64,000 bases of DNA, taken from assembly GCA_019279435.1 (NCBI GenBank), contig JAAALK010000079.1:98295332-98359331 (forward strand). The letters are read 5' to 3'. The notes below the pieces were generated by a model that was given only the letters and a program-made list of their open reading frames with translations, searched no databases and was not told the DNA's origin. Shown here in pieces: positions 54,041-63,537 of this stretch. The first letter of the stretch is position 1, and every line of letters starts with the position of its first letter. The DNA is from Zizania palustris (Eukaryota > Streptophyta > Magnoliopsida > Poales > Poaceae). A program made the translations under genes and the position numbers.

Positions 54041-56794
54041 ATGACGTCTCCTGGCAAGGTCCCGTCCTTGGAAGCTTATGGCTATAATTATTGGAAGACT
54101 CGCATGCGAGCCTATCTCATGAGCCAAAGCTCGGACATCTGGGATATTTGCGTTCACGCTACGTTTGTCATATTGCCAGTTGCTGAGCGTGATTCTCCTG
54201 GTATCATCGCCCAGCATGTGAACAATAGCAAAGCGGTGAACATCTTGTTTTCTGGTTTGGGTCCCACTGAGTTTGAGCGTGTGAGCCATCTCTCCACTGC
54301 AAGAGAGATCTGGGCTACCCTCCAGGCACACCATGAGGGGACAGCTCAGGTCAAGGCTCGGCTCTATCAGACCTACCGGCGTGAGTACGAGAACTTCACA
54401 CAAAAGCCGGGTGAATCTGTTGAAGCTTTGTTTGGTCGTTTTCAGTCGATCATAAACAATCTTCGGGACAACAAGGCTGAGGGTGTTCAGTTGGTCTCAG
54501 ATCATGAACAGGCGCTCAAGGTTCTTCATACCTTGGACCCAAAGATCTGGGAGATCAAGGTATCCTCTATCATTGAGAGCACTTCTTATGATACCTTGAC
54601 CATTTCTGATTTGTTTAGCAAACTGAAGGCCACCGAGGTTGATACCCAGTTGAGATCAAATCTCACTAGCTCTGGATCAAAGTCTCTGGCCCTTGCTACA
54701 CCTTCTGTTGATCCCTCTTCTGTGAGTTGTGTTGGGTTCTCTTTGATGTCTATCACTGAGGATCAGCTTGAGTCGTTGGGAGATGATGATTTGTGTCTTT
54801 TTAACAACCGGGTGCGTCGTGTCTATGATAAGAGGATGTTCAAAAGACACGGCACAAAGACCGGATGCTTTGAGTGTGGTGATCCAGGACACTTCATCAC
54901 CGACTGCCCCAAGCGCAATGGCCACAAGAAGGGCACCGGTGGTGGCTTCCACGACTCCGGCAAGCACGACAGCTCCTCCTTCAACAAGGGCAAGCCAAAG
55001 ACTAGATTCTTCAGAAAGGCCCTGAAGGACTACCGGCGAGAGAACAAGAAGCGCGACAAGGCCTTCTTCGCCGAGATGGAGAAGAGCTACTCCAAGCGGT
55101 CCACGTCTTCTTCCTCTTCATCGAGCTCGAGCGATGAGGAGATCATCATCAGGAAGGGGAAGGACAAGGACGATCCAGCAGGCCTTTGCTTCATGGCCTT
55201 CGGGGACAGACCGAAGAGCCGCTCACATCAGCGCCGAAGATCCCGCAAGAGCTTCTGCTCAATGGCTCTTGGGGATAAGGAAGAGAAGGGCTCCTCCGAT
55301 GACTCCGACGACGACGACAATGAAAAGGTATCATCCTATGAATGCGAAATCGTTGATTTACTTGAAAGCAATCGTCAGGAGTTAAAGTATCGGGAAAAAC
55401 TGCTTAGAGGGGCTAAGAAGAGGATAGATGAGTTAGAGAGTGAGCTTGCCGTGGCCAACGGCAGAATTGAGAGTCTATCTTCTTCTCCTTGCTTGGGTGA
55501 TAGTAGTGAGTGCCCAAAGTGTGAGGTGCTTCTGTGTGACCTGTCGACTCTGAAGTCCAGGTACACAGAAAGGGTTGATGAGAGGGACGCTTTGGCCACT
55601 GAGCTTGAAAGCGCTCAGCTGGAGCTGAAAGATGCTCAAGCCACTGTCGTCGTACCCTGTGCTGATTACCCATCTCATCTTGCTAGTTTAGCTGAGCTGA
55701 AAGCCAAGGGCGATGAGCATCTAGGTGATTTGGAGAGAATGAGAGCTGAGCTGGCGCAGACTAGGCTAGAGCTTGAGACATTGTCAGTTCCACCCACTGT
55801 CTGTGAGAACTGTCTGTCTCTTAGAATGGAGTTGATTAAGCTGAAAGCCGAGAAGTCTGTCCAGATAGATAGCGAGTGTGAGACCTGCTTGTCTCAGGTG
55901 GAGGTTCTAGCTGCCTTGAGAGAGGAGCTAGCTGATTCTCAGAATGAGAACTTTTACCTCCGTTCTATCCTGAGTTGGATCAGTGCCAGAGAGCCTCAGC
56001 TCGGCATGATGATCCAGCAGTTCAAGAGGCAGGATGGGTTTGGGGTAGGTTACACCTATACCAAGGCTGACTTTGAGAGTGCCATTAGCCGGGCAGTGGA
56101 GTGGAGTAAAATGACTCCTGAGCAGAGATATCCCAAGACCCATTCCACTGAGTCTTCCCAAGCTTGTCAGCCCAAGGATGGAGTGATCCATGAACCACCC
56201 AAAGCTCCACCCAAGAAACCCATCTGGGTTCCAAAGCCCAAACTTCTCCACACTTCTCTAGACTCTCTTCCTGGACCCTCTCAACCCAAGAAGACAACAC
56301 CAAACACCACTAAGCCCAAGAACTCCAAGCCTCAACCACATCCCAAGAAGCCCACCTATCATTGTGAGTATTGTCAGAGAGACGGGCATCTTGCGGAGTT
56401 TTGCTTCAGGAGGAAGCGGGTTGAGAGAGCAGAGAGAGCTCGTGGTGGTCAGGAGCAGTTCTACCAGCAGGGTGGTAGACTGCGTGTTCCTCGACGCGGG
56501 GAGAGGCTGGAGGCCAGGCCGCGTCGTGTAGGTGGTGGTAGAGGAGACGACTTTCTTGCTCGTTCTCCAGTTGGTGGTGGTCGTTCCGGCAGAGCTCCAG
56601 GCCGTTTTGGCTACGGTCCTGGACCTCGTGGCCGAGGCTTTAGGCAGAACCGAGGACCACGTTTTGAGCCGCGTTTTGGTCCAAACTTTTCTGATGATTT
56701 CTGCTTTCCGTCTTTTGAGCAGATGGCTCGACACTGGTTTAGCTCTTTTGCTAAACCCCGTGCCGGACCATTTGCTCCCACTTACAACCATTGA
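54041..56794 (+). CDS. gag: Copia F Gag (917 aa), two zinc knuckles
   Basis: Starts at the ATG 54041 (MTSPGK), only 65 nt after the LTR; a GTG six bases earlier is ignored. B and C use the same ATG. Domains in order: a UBN2-type gag region (residues ~10-200), a CCHC knuckle (CFECGDPGHFITDC, ~275-288), a Ser-rich acidic stretch (~350-380), a long coiled coil (~430-640), a Pro/Lys-rich linker, a second CCHC knuckle (CEYCQRDGHLAEFC, ~774-787), and an Arg/Gly-rich tail (~805-890). It forms the capsid-like particle and packages RNA. Ends at TGA 56792-56794, overlapping the start of the pol frame. No breaks seen. About twice the length of Gag in small Copia families. Confidence 0.93.
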   Translation: MTSPGKVPSLEAYGYNYWKTRMRAYLMSQSSDIWDICVHATFVILPVAERDSPGIIAQHVNNSKAVNILFSGLGPTEFERVSHLSTAREIWATLQAHHEGTAQVKARLYQTYRREYENFTQKPGESVEALFGRFQSIINNLRDNKAEGVQLVSDHEQALKVLHTLDPKIWEIKVSSIIESTSYDTLTISDLFSKLKATEVDTQLRSNLTSSGSKSLALATPSVDPSSVSCVGFSLMSITEDQLESLGDDDLCLFNNRVRRVYDKRMFKRHGTKTGCFECGDPGHFITDCPKRNGHKKGTGGGFHDSGKHDSSSFNKGKPKTRFFRKALKDYRRENKKRDKAFFAEMEKSYSKRSTSSSSSSSSSDEEIIIRKGKDKDDPAGLCFMAFGDRPKSRSHQRRRSRKSFCSMALGDKEEKGSSDDSDDDDNEKVSSYECEIVDLLESNRQELKYREKLLRGAKKRIDELESELAVANGRIESLSSSPCLGDSSECPKCEVLLCDLSTLKSRYTERVDERDALATELESAQLELKDAQATVVVPCADYPSHLASLAELKAKGDEHLGDLERMRAELAQTRLELETLSVPPTVCENCLSLRMELIKLKAEKSVQIDSECETCLSQVEVLAALREELADSQNENFYLRSILSWISAREPQLGMMIQQFKRQDGFGVGYTYTKADFESAISRAVEWSKMTPEQRYPKTHSTESSQACQPKDGVIHEPPKAPPKKPIWVPKPKLLHTSLDSLPGPSQPKKTTPNTTKPKNSKPQPHPKKPTYHCEYCQRDGHLAEFCFRRKRVERAERARGGQEQFYQQGGRLRVPRRGERLEARPRRVGGGRGDDFLARSPVGGGRSGRAPGRFGYGPGPRGRGFRQNRGPRFEPRFGPNFSDDFCFPSFEQMARHWFSSFAKPRAGPFAPTYNH

Positions 56795-59700
56795 TTGTGC
56801 AGGATCGAGGACTGGAGGACGTTTGGATCATGGACTCAGGGTGTTCTCGCCACATGACGGGACATCGCAGATGGTTCTCCAGTCTCACTCCCCCGAGCTC
56901 CAAAGAGTACATCACCTTCGGGAACAGTGGTCAAGGGAAAGTAGGTGGCATTGGCTCAATTCGCATTTCAGACCATTTTTCTTTGAAGAACGTTGCTTTG
57001 GTTGGAAACTTGAACTTCAATTTGATTTCTGTTTCGCAACTTCTTGAGGATGGTTTGGAGGTGCGTTTTAAGAAGGGCAATTCTTCTGTGTTTGATTCTA
57101 GAGGGTCTTTGATTTGCCAGATATTACCTTTCGGTAAAGTTTTTCGGATTGACTTCTCTAGTTCTTTTGGCCCTTCTCGCTGTTTAATTGCTGGATCTTC
57201 TTCTGAGCTCTGGAAGTGGCATAGGAGGTTAGGCCATTTGAGTTTTGACCTGCTAGTCAGGTTGAGCTCTATGGACCTCATCCGAGGATTGCCCAAGCTT
57301 AAGATGGAGAAGGATCTAGTTTGCCATCCCTGTCGTCACGGGAAAATGGTTGCCGCTTCTCACGCACCTGTGACTCAGGTGATGACTTCGTATCCGGGCG
57401 AGCTATTACATATGGACACTGTCAGTCCAGCTCGGGTACGCTCAGTCGGTGGGAAGTGGTACGCACTTGTGATTGTTGACGATTTTTCTCGATTCTCGTG
57501 GGTTTTCTTCTTAGAGTCTAAGGATGAAACTTTTCATTTTGTTCATGACCTGATTTTGAAGCTGAAGAATGAGAACAATGGTCGGATGCGAGCAATTCGC
57601 TCCGACAACGGCTCTGAGTTCAAAAACTCTCAGTTCGTCAGCTTCTGCAGTGATCAGGGTCTTGATCATCAGTTTTCTGCTCCTTACACTCCCCCACAGA
57701 ATGGCGTTGTGGAACGAAAGAACCGCACGCTAGTCGAGATGGCCAGGACGATGCTCGATGAGCACAGGACTCCTAGGCGCTTTTGGGCTGAAGCCATGAA
57801 CACGGCTTGCTATCTGGCCAACCGCATTTTTCTTAGAGCTTACCTAGGTAAGACCTCATATGAGTTGCGGTTTGGTAGACAGCCCAAGGTGAGCCACTTG
57901 CGAGCATTTGGCTGCAAGTGCTTTGTGCTCAAGAAGGGAGGGCATTTGGACAAATTTGAGTCTCGTTGCTGGGATGGAGTTTTTCTTGGTTATGCTTTGC
58001 ATTCTCGAGGCTTCCGTGTTTGGAACCTCGACTCCCAGCAGCTTGTCGAAACTTGCGAGGTTTCTTTTGATGAGTCCTTGCCTTCTTTAACTCCTTCTTT
58101 TGAGCTTTCTGGTGATGGTGAGCTCGGAGAATCCATCTTCGAGGAAGATGAGGATACTCCAGCTGCTGATGAGGGTGGGCCTTCTGCACCTCCTGCAGAG
58201 CCCACACCTTCTGAGACTTCGACTGAGGACGAGGGCGGACCTCTGATCACTTCTTCCACTTCGATCGAGCCCCCTCAGTCGAGTCCAGAGGTGCCAGCTG
58301 CTGACTCCGGTGAGGTGACTTCCGATCACCAGGGATCCCGAGCAGTTCAGCGTGATCACCCCTCAGAGCTCATCATCGGTGATGTGTCTTCAAGAACTTT
58401 GCGTTCGTCTGTTGACTCTCTTGCTGTGTTTGCTGAATCTGCTTTTGTTGCATCTTTTGAGCCCAAAGACATTTCTCATGCTCTTTCTGACTCGAACTGG
58501 ATTAATGCCATGCAAGAAGAGCTTGAGAATTTTGTCCGCAATCGGGTTTGGACTCTAGTAGAGCTGCCACCAGGATGCAACCCCATAGGCACCAAGTGGG
58601 TGTTCAAGAACAAGCAAGGTGAAGATGGGGTTGTGGTGCGCAACAAAGCTCGACTAGTTGCCCAGGGTTTTTGCCAGAAAGAAGGTATTGATTTTGAAGA
58701 AACCTTCGCCCCTGTTGCCCGTCTTGAGTCCATTCGCATTCTTTTAGCTTTTGCCGCTTCGAAGGGTTTTAAGCTTTTTCAAATGGACGTCAAGAGTGCT
58801 TTTCTGAACGGGTACATAGAGGAGGAGGTTTATGTTAGGCAGCCCCCCGGTTTTGAGAACCCCAAGTTTCCTCGACATGTTTTTAAGCTGCAGAAAGCTT
58901 TATACGGGTTAAAGCAAGCCCCCAGGGCTTGGTATGACCGGTTAAAGCAGTTTTTGTTGGGGAAGGGCTTTGTGATGGGTTCTGTGGATAAGACTCTCTT
59001 CTTGCTCAGAGATGCTTCAGATTTTTTAGTCGCTCAGATATACGTGGACGATATTATCTTTGGCGGTACTACTAATGATCTTGTGTCCAAGTTTTCTGAG
59101 CAGATGCACAGCGAGTTCGAGATGAGCCTCATGGGTGAACTTAAGTACTTTCTAGGGCTCCAGATCAAGCAGACCAAGGACGGCACCTTTATCCACCAGG
59201 GTAAGTACACTCGGGACATGTTGAAGAAATTCGATTTTGGTGGAGAACTGAAGCCTCAGATGACCCCAATGGGTACATCTGGGGGCCTGGACAAGGACGA
59301 GAGCGGCGTCAAGGTCAACGAGAGAGAGTTTCGAGGGATGATCGGTTCGCTGCTGTACTTGACGGCGACGAGGCCAGACATACAGTTCACCGTGGGACTG
59401 TGCGCGCGCTTCCAGTCTTCACCACGCGCGTCTCATCGGCAGGCTGTCAAGCGCATCTTCAGGTATCTCACTTATGCGCCTGATCTTGGTCTTTACTATT
59501 CAGCATCATCATCTCTTGATTTATCTGGCTTTTCGGACGCTGACTTTGGTGGGTGCCGGTTGGATCGCAAGTCGACTTCCGGTACTTGCCAATTTCTTGG
59601 TTCTTCTCTTGTCTCTTGGTCTTCTCGAAAGCAATCTGGAGTTGCTCTTTCGACCACTGAGGCTGAGTATGTAGCTGCTGCTAGCTGCTGCTCACAGTTG

Positions 59701-59991
59701 GTTTGGATGATTTCCACTTTGAGAGATTTTGGGTTGTTCTTTCCTACCAGAATTCCCTTGTTTTGCGACAGCACTAGTGCAATTAGTGTAGGGAAAAACC
59801 CATGTCTCCATTCAAAAACCAAACACATTGATGTGCGCTTTCACTTTTTGCGGGATCAATATGAGAAAGGTGTCATTGACCTTGTTCATGTTGATACCCA
59901 TCATCAGTTGGCTGACATTTTCACCAAACCCCTAGACCAGTCTACTTTTGAGCGTTTACGAGGGGATTTGGGTGTTGTGTATCCTTTTTAG
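56791..59991 (+). CDS. pol: Copia F Pol (protease, integrase, RT, RNase H), 1066 aa
   Basis: Open frame in the -1 phase relative to gag, available from just after a TAA at 56752-56754 and overlapping the gag TGA. Protease MDSGC at ~15. Integrase zinc finger (WHRRLGHLS, then CHPC), catalytic Asp in LLHMDTV, SDNGSEF, and the Glu in NGVVERKN. RT with YVDDIIFG near 59041-59064. RNase H with SDADFGG near 59530, TTEAEYVAA, and ADIFTKPLDQ. The order PR-INT-RT-RH defines Copia. No frameshift or stop. One oddity: in integrase MDTVSPAR, the Ser replaces the Gly seen in copy B (and usual in Copia). No ATG lies near the frame's start, so translation must depend on recoding or reinitiation. Confidence 0.95.
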   Translation: MIVQDRGLEDVWIMDSGCSRHMTGHRRWFSSLTPPSSKEYITFGNSGQGKVGGIGSIRISDHFSLKNVALVGNLNFNLISVSQLLEDGLEVRFKKGNSSVFDSRGSLICQILPFGKVFRIDFSSSFGPSRCLIAGSSSELWKWHRRLGHLSFDLLVRLSSMDLIRGLPKLKMEKDLVCHPCRHGKMVAASHAPVTQVMTSYPGELLHMDTVSPARVRSVGGKWYALVIVDDFSRFSWVFFLESKDETFHFVHDLILKLKNENNGRMRAIRSDNGSEFKNSQFVSFCSDQGLDHQFSAPYTPPQNGVVERKNRTLVEMARTMLDEHRTPRRFWAEAMNTACYLANRIFLRAYLGKTSYELRFGRQPKVSHLRAFGCKCFVLKKGGHLDKFESRCWDGVFLGYALHSRGFRVWNLDSQQLVETCEVSFDESLPSLTPSFELSGDGELGESIFEEDEDTPAADEGGPSAPPAEPTPSETSTEDEGGPLITSSTSIEPPQSSPEVPAADSGEVTSDHQGSRAVQRDHPSELIIGDVSSRTLRSSVDSLAVFAESAFVASFEPKDISHALSDSNWINAMQEELENFVRNRVWTLVELPPGCNPIGTKWVFKNKQGEDGVVVRNKARLVAQGFCQKEGIDFEETFAPVARLESIRILLAFAASKGFKLFQMDVKSAFLNGYIEEEVYVRQPPGFENPKFPRHVFKLQKALYGLKQAPRAWYDRLKQFLLGKGFVMGSVDKTLFLLRDASDFLVAQIYVDDIIFGGTTNDLVSKFSEQMHSEFEMSLMGELKYFLGLQIKQTKDGTFIHQGKYTRDMLKKFDFGGELKPQMTPMGTSGGLDKDESGVKVNEREFRGMIGSLLYLTATRPDIQFTVGLCARFQSSPRASHRQAVKRIFRYLTYAPDLGLYYSASSSLDLSGFSDADFGGCRLDRKSTSGTCQFLGSSLVSWSSRKQSGVALSTTEAEYVAAASCCSQLVWMISTLRDFGLFFPTRIPLFCDSTSAISVGKNPCLHSKTKHIDVRFHFLRDQYEKGVIDLVHVDTHHQLADIFTKPLDQSTFERLRGDLGVVYPF

Positions 59992-61370
59992 GATATTTTG
60001 AGTCAGTTCATTTCTTTCTTCTTTACTCTTTTCTTGAGTCTTTTTGTGTGTGTTCATATCATACATATTCACATATCACACTTTTGAGCCTGCTTCTGTT
60101 ATATGATTGAACTGCTTTACTTATTCTAGCTGGTACATGCTTTTGATTACTTGTCGATGATCATGCTTTGTTTCAGTTCATTTGATATGTCTGATATCTG
60201 TCATATGCATGGCTTTTACGCTTTCAACTTGAAAAATGATCACCATTGCCTCTGGTAACTAGCATGTGTAGGCTGAGTGCTTTTGCTATCTGTTACATAC
60301 CTTGTAGCTAGTTCCTCACATAGATGCAGATATGCAACTTGGACATCTTTATGCTTTAACATGGAAAATATGCTATAAAAATGATAAAAATCAAAAATGA
60401 ATGAAAAATCCATGCCCTTTTATGCTTGAGTTGAAAAGATCCAAGTGGGTTTGCTTTGTCTCATTGCATTGTTCTGGACTGCTTACCATAGCACTTTGGT
60501 ATGAACTAGGACAGTGTAGTGTATGCCAAGACCAATGTCTTAAGCTTCCGATGGTCCAGTTCTGGCCTAGGCTTGACTTGGTCGGTTAGCATAAGGTTTG
60601 ACATGCAAATAACCCTTGGCAAAAATGAAAAAGGAAAATGAAAAAGCCTGAAAATTAAAAAGACAACAAGTTTGCTGAAGCACCGTGTTTTGGACAATGC
60701 TTATCTTGGTAGATATCAGTTAGCTTCTGCATCTCATGTTTTACCTTGCTTGTTAACTGGAAAATGTGGTGATGCTTTTGTTTGCAAAAATTGAAAAATG
60801 CGTGCTAATGACTTTCTTTAGATATCATCTGTTGCACTGATCATGCCATGTGTCTTAGACAGTATGTCTTTTGCTATACTTGTTAGATGTTGTAATTGCA
60901 GTCAATCATATCTGAGAAGCATGCTTTCTGCACTCCACCTGCACCCCAGTTGCATTCACTGCATATTTTGAGAGGGAGTTGCATTTCAGGGGGAGTCAGT
61001 GTCGTTTTTAGAGTGCTTGATGAGTTCACTTGTCAACAAGGGGGAGAAATTTTGGTATAAGAGTTTTAAGGGGGAATTTTGGCTTTCTCTGGGATTTGTT
61101 TCAGGGGGAGTTTTTGTTCCGTTTGTCCTTACTCTTTTGATAGCCTTGTTGATGTTTCTGCGACTGCACTCGTTTTGAGCTTTTACCTTTGGTTAACCAT
61201 AATGACCGTCTCTTGCTTTTGTTCGGCTTTTGGTCATTAGGGTTAAACTTTTACTTTATTTTCTTCTTCTTTGTTTTCTTGTGCTTTGTTTTCGTGTTTC
61301 CACAGTTGCTTGCAGGTACTGAAGAGCAGATGAAGAGAAGTGTTGACAATGCACTCATCAAGGGGGAGAT
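59992..61370 (+). other. Copia F noncoding 3' region with polypurine tracts
   Basis: 1.38 kb with no credible ORF. AGGGGGAG-type tracts near 60988, 61039, 61069, 61106 and 61360; the last (61360-61369) is the plus-strand primer next to the 3' LTR. Confidence 0.85.
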
Positions 61371-63264
61371 TGAGGAGCCATGCTGAATAGCGTGGGCCTC
61401 ATAGCTCCAGATGTGATGAGTCATTGTCAACGATAGTCAAAGAGGACTAAAATGAGAGAGAAGATCTGCTGCGTCTGGGCCGCGTGTGACTCAGGTACAC
61501 GGGCAGCAAGCGACTGTCGGGCAGAGGAGGCCGCGAAGTCGGGCTGGCCCAATCCGGGTACATGGGCTAGGAGCAGTAGAGGATCCACTGGACTGTTGAC
61601 CGGGATTGACTCAGGTACACGGGCGGCGAGTGATTGCCGGGCTGAGGGAGCCGCGGAATCGGGCCGGTCCAATCCGGGTACCCGGTGCGAAGACGGTGGA
61701 CGCTTTGTCAGTTTCGGCGCAAAACTGACGACCGTTGATTTCGGATCTGACCATCCTGAGGCGAAGCCGTAGCTGCTACGAAAGCCCCGCATCAGGACAA
61801 GTTACCTTTATTTAGGTTTTTACTATTTTGCCTTTAGGCCCACAGTCTGTCAGTCGAGTCTGTAAAAATATCCTAAGGGCAGTTTGGTCTTTTCCATTTA
61901 TTTTAGCGTCTGTAAAAAACCCTAGGGGTATTTCTGCATTTTTACATTTAATGGGCTGCCTATAAATAGGCCCCAATATCCTAGGGTTAGGGTTACCCTT
62001 TTTCAATATACACTTTACTAATTCCAACATTTTGGGTCAACCTTTCCTGTGTTCTTCCTGTTGTTTATCCGCCGCCACCTGCGTTTTTCTCGCTGAAATT
62101 TTTATCGCCGCCGTGTTTTTTTTCTCTGGCTTCTATTCCTAGTGGCTATGCACGTCTCCTAGCACCTACGCAAGGCACCTAGCGCCAGCAGTGCTGCGTG
62201 CAGCAAGCGGCGGGCGCGACTCTTGGCGTGGAAGCGTGTTCACGAGCCGTGAACTCCCGTGCGTAGGCTGCTGCCTATACCGCATTTGCAGCCGGCATCA
62301 TCCAAGCTACGGGCGACCAGAAACCTGTTGGCGTGGTCAGACGAATGGCGTGAGGGCTCTCGGAGAAAAATCATGCACGCAAATCGAGGCTTCATTTTGA
62401 GTCCAGGCGGAGAAAGCTGATATTCCATCGCACTGTGCAAGGCTTTCTACAGATCGGCTGAAGTTATCTCATGGCAAGTAGTATATCTTGTTTATTGATT
62501 TCTGTGCAAACTGATTAAACTAGTGTTGTGTTTGTTTTTTGGTTGTGGCCGGAATCATTTACACAGATCTTTGCTTGCATGATATATATTTGATATGTGA
62601 GGGTGCATGTAGCAGTTTTGTTTCTTGATATCTCTGTCTCCATAGAAATCTGTGGCTGAAGTGAATCACTTGGAACACGTATAGATCATATTAAAGGTTC
62701 TCTCATTTCCTGTAAATTGCTGCAACTTTTTGATGAACTGAGCTGCTGTTGAATATTATTCTAAGGCATCTACTTTAGACTATAGCTGTTCTATCATGTG
62801 GTTCAATACTATTTTGATAACTCTAGCAGTGTCTGATTGTTTGTGATGGAATACTGCAAAGAAATGTTTTCCTGGATATGTCTCAATATATCAATGCACA
62901 TCATCTGCTGTTTTTGTTTTTTTTTTAACTGAATAGATGATACTGAATCTGGTGTTCTTTTTGATTGTTCACTGTTTTATTTCTGGTTGAACATCTTGAT
63001 TTATCATCTTCATGTGTGTTGGTTTGATTTAATGCCTGTGAGTTAATTAATCTACTGAATCTGCCTTTAAGCACTGTGTTGGTGTCTTTTCGATTAGGAC
63101 ACCGGTCGTTTTTAGGCTAGATCATTTTAGGTCCTGATAATCTGTTTACTTTTCCTTTCTAAGTCTGTCGAGGTGCGTTGGGTATTGGGAGCAGGCCATT
63201 GATTCGAAAGAATTTTTTTAGGCGTCCATTCACCCCCCCTCTGGTCGCTACTTTCGGTCCTACA
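61371..63264 (+). repeat. Copia F 3' LTR
   Basis: 1894 bp, about three differences from 52082-53975. TATA box at 61961-61968. Followed by the target-site duplication CTTTA. Confidence 0.95.
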
Positions 63265-63537
63265 CTTTATTTGTATAATGCGGACTTGCCACAACTTTCC
63301 CCGAACGTCGTCTTTGAGTTGGCCATGAGGGCTGAGGGATGCGAAGGGAGGGTCGAGGTCTTTGTGAAGATGCACGACGACAACTGCTAGCCGAAGAAGC
63401 GATTCAAGATGGATAGCTCCACGATGCTTCTAGCGTACGGGAGCGTCAATTTCTAGCACCGGAAGGAGCATGTCGACTTCTCTCCTACGAAGGCCATCAA
63501 CAAATGTTGGTATTCCGGTTGGATCCACTATTGGTTC
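63265..63537 (+). pseudogene. Gypsy G antisense gene, continuation after Copia F
   Basis: Continues the PF04195-like protein directly from 52081: LPQLSP, then LAMRAEGCEGRVEVF, matching residues ~145-180 of the H protein. In-frame TAG at 63388-63390 and another TAG near 63454 (the SVNF stretch). Cut off at 63537 by what looks like another LTR. Confidence 0.75.

Larger units (their letters stand above)
52082..63264 (+). mobile_element. Copia element F (SIRE/Maximus type), complete and young
   Basis: 11,183 bp with target-site duplication CTTTA at 52077-52081 and 63265-63269. LTRs are 1894 bp each and differ at about three sites by eye (near 52256, 52616 and 53935), which gives roughly 60 thousand years at 1.3e-8 per site per year. 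Primer site, open gag, open pol and polypurine tract are all present. Copies A and B are the same family, and C shares its gag and LTR ends. It is inserted into the antisense gene of Gypsy G. Confidence 0.96.
42086..63537 (-). mobile_element. Gypsy element G (Tat lineage), 3' part, with nested CACTA and Copia F
   Basis: The minus-strand 3' LTR (42086-51279, interrupted by the CACTA), polypurine tract and the start of the plus-strand antisense gene are present. The gene is split by Copia F and interrupted again at 63538. Gag-pol lies outside the window. It was inserted in element I; the 5 bp before the LTR are CTAGT. Confidence 0.82.

Noticed and set aside
59992..61370. Envelope-like gene, as in some SIRE elements
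   Set aside because: No ORF above ~65 residues, no signal peptide or membrane pattern; only the conserved noncoding region and polypurine tracts.
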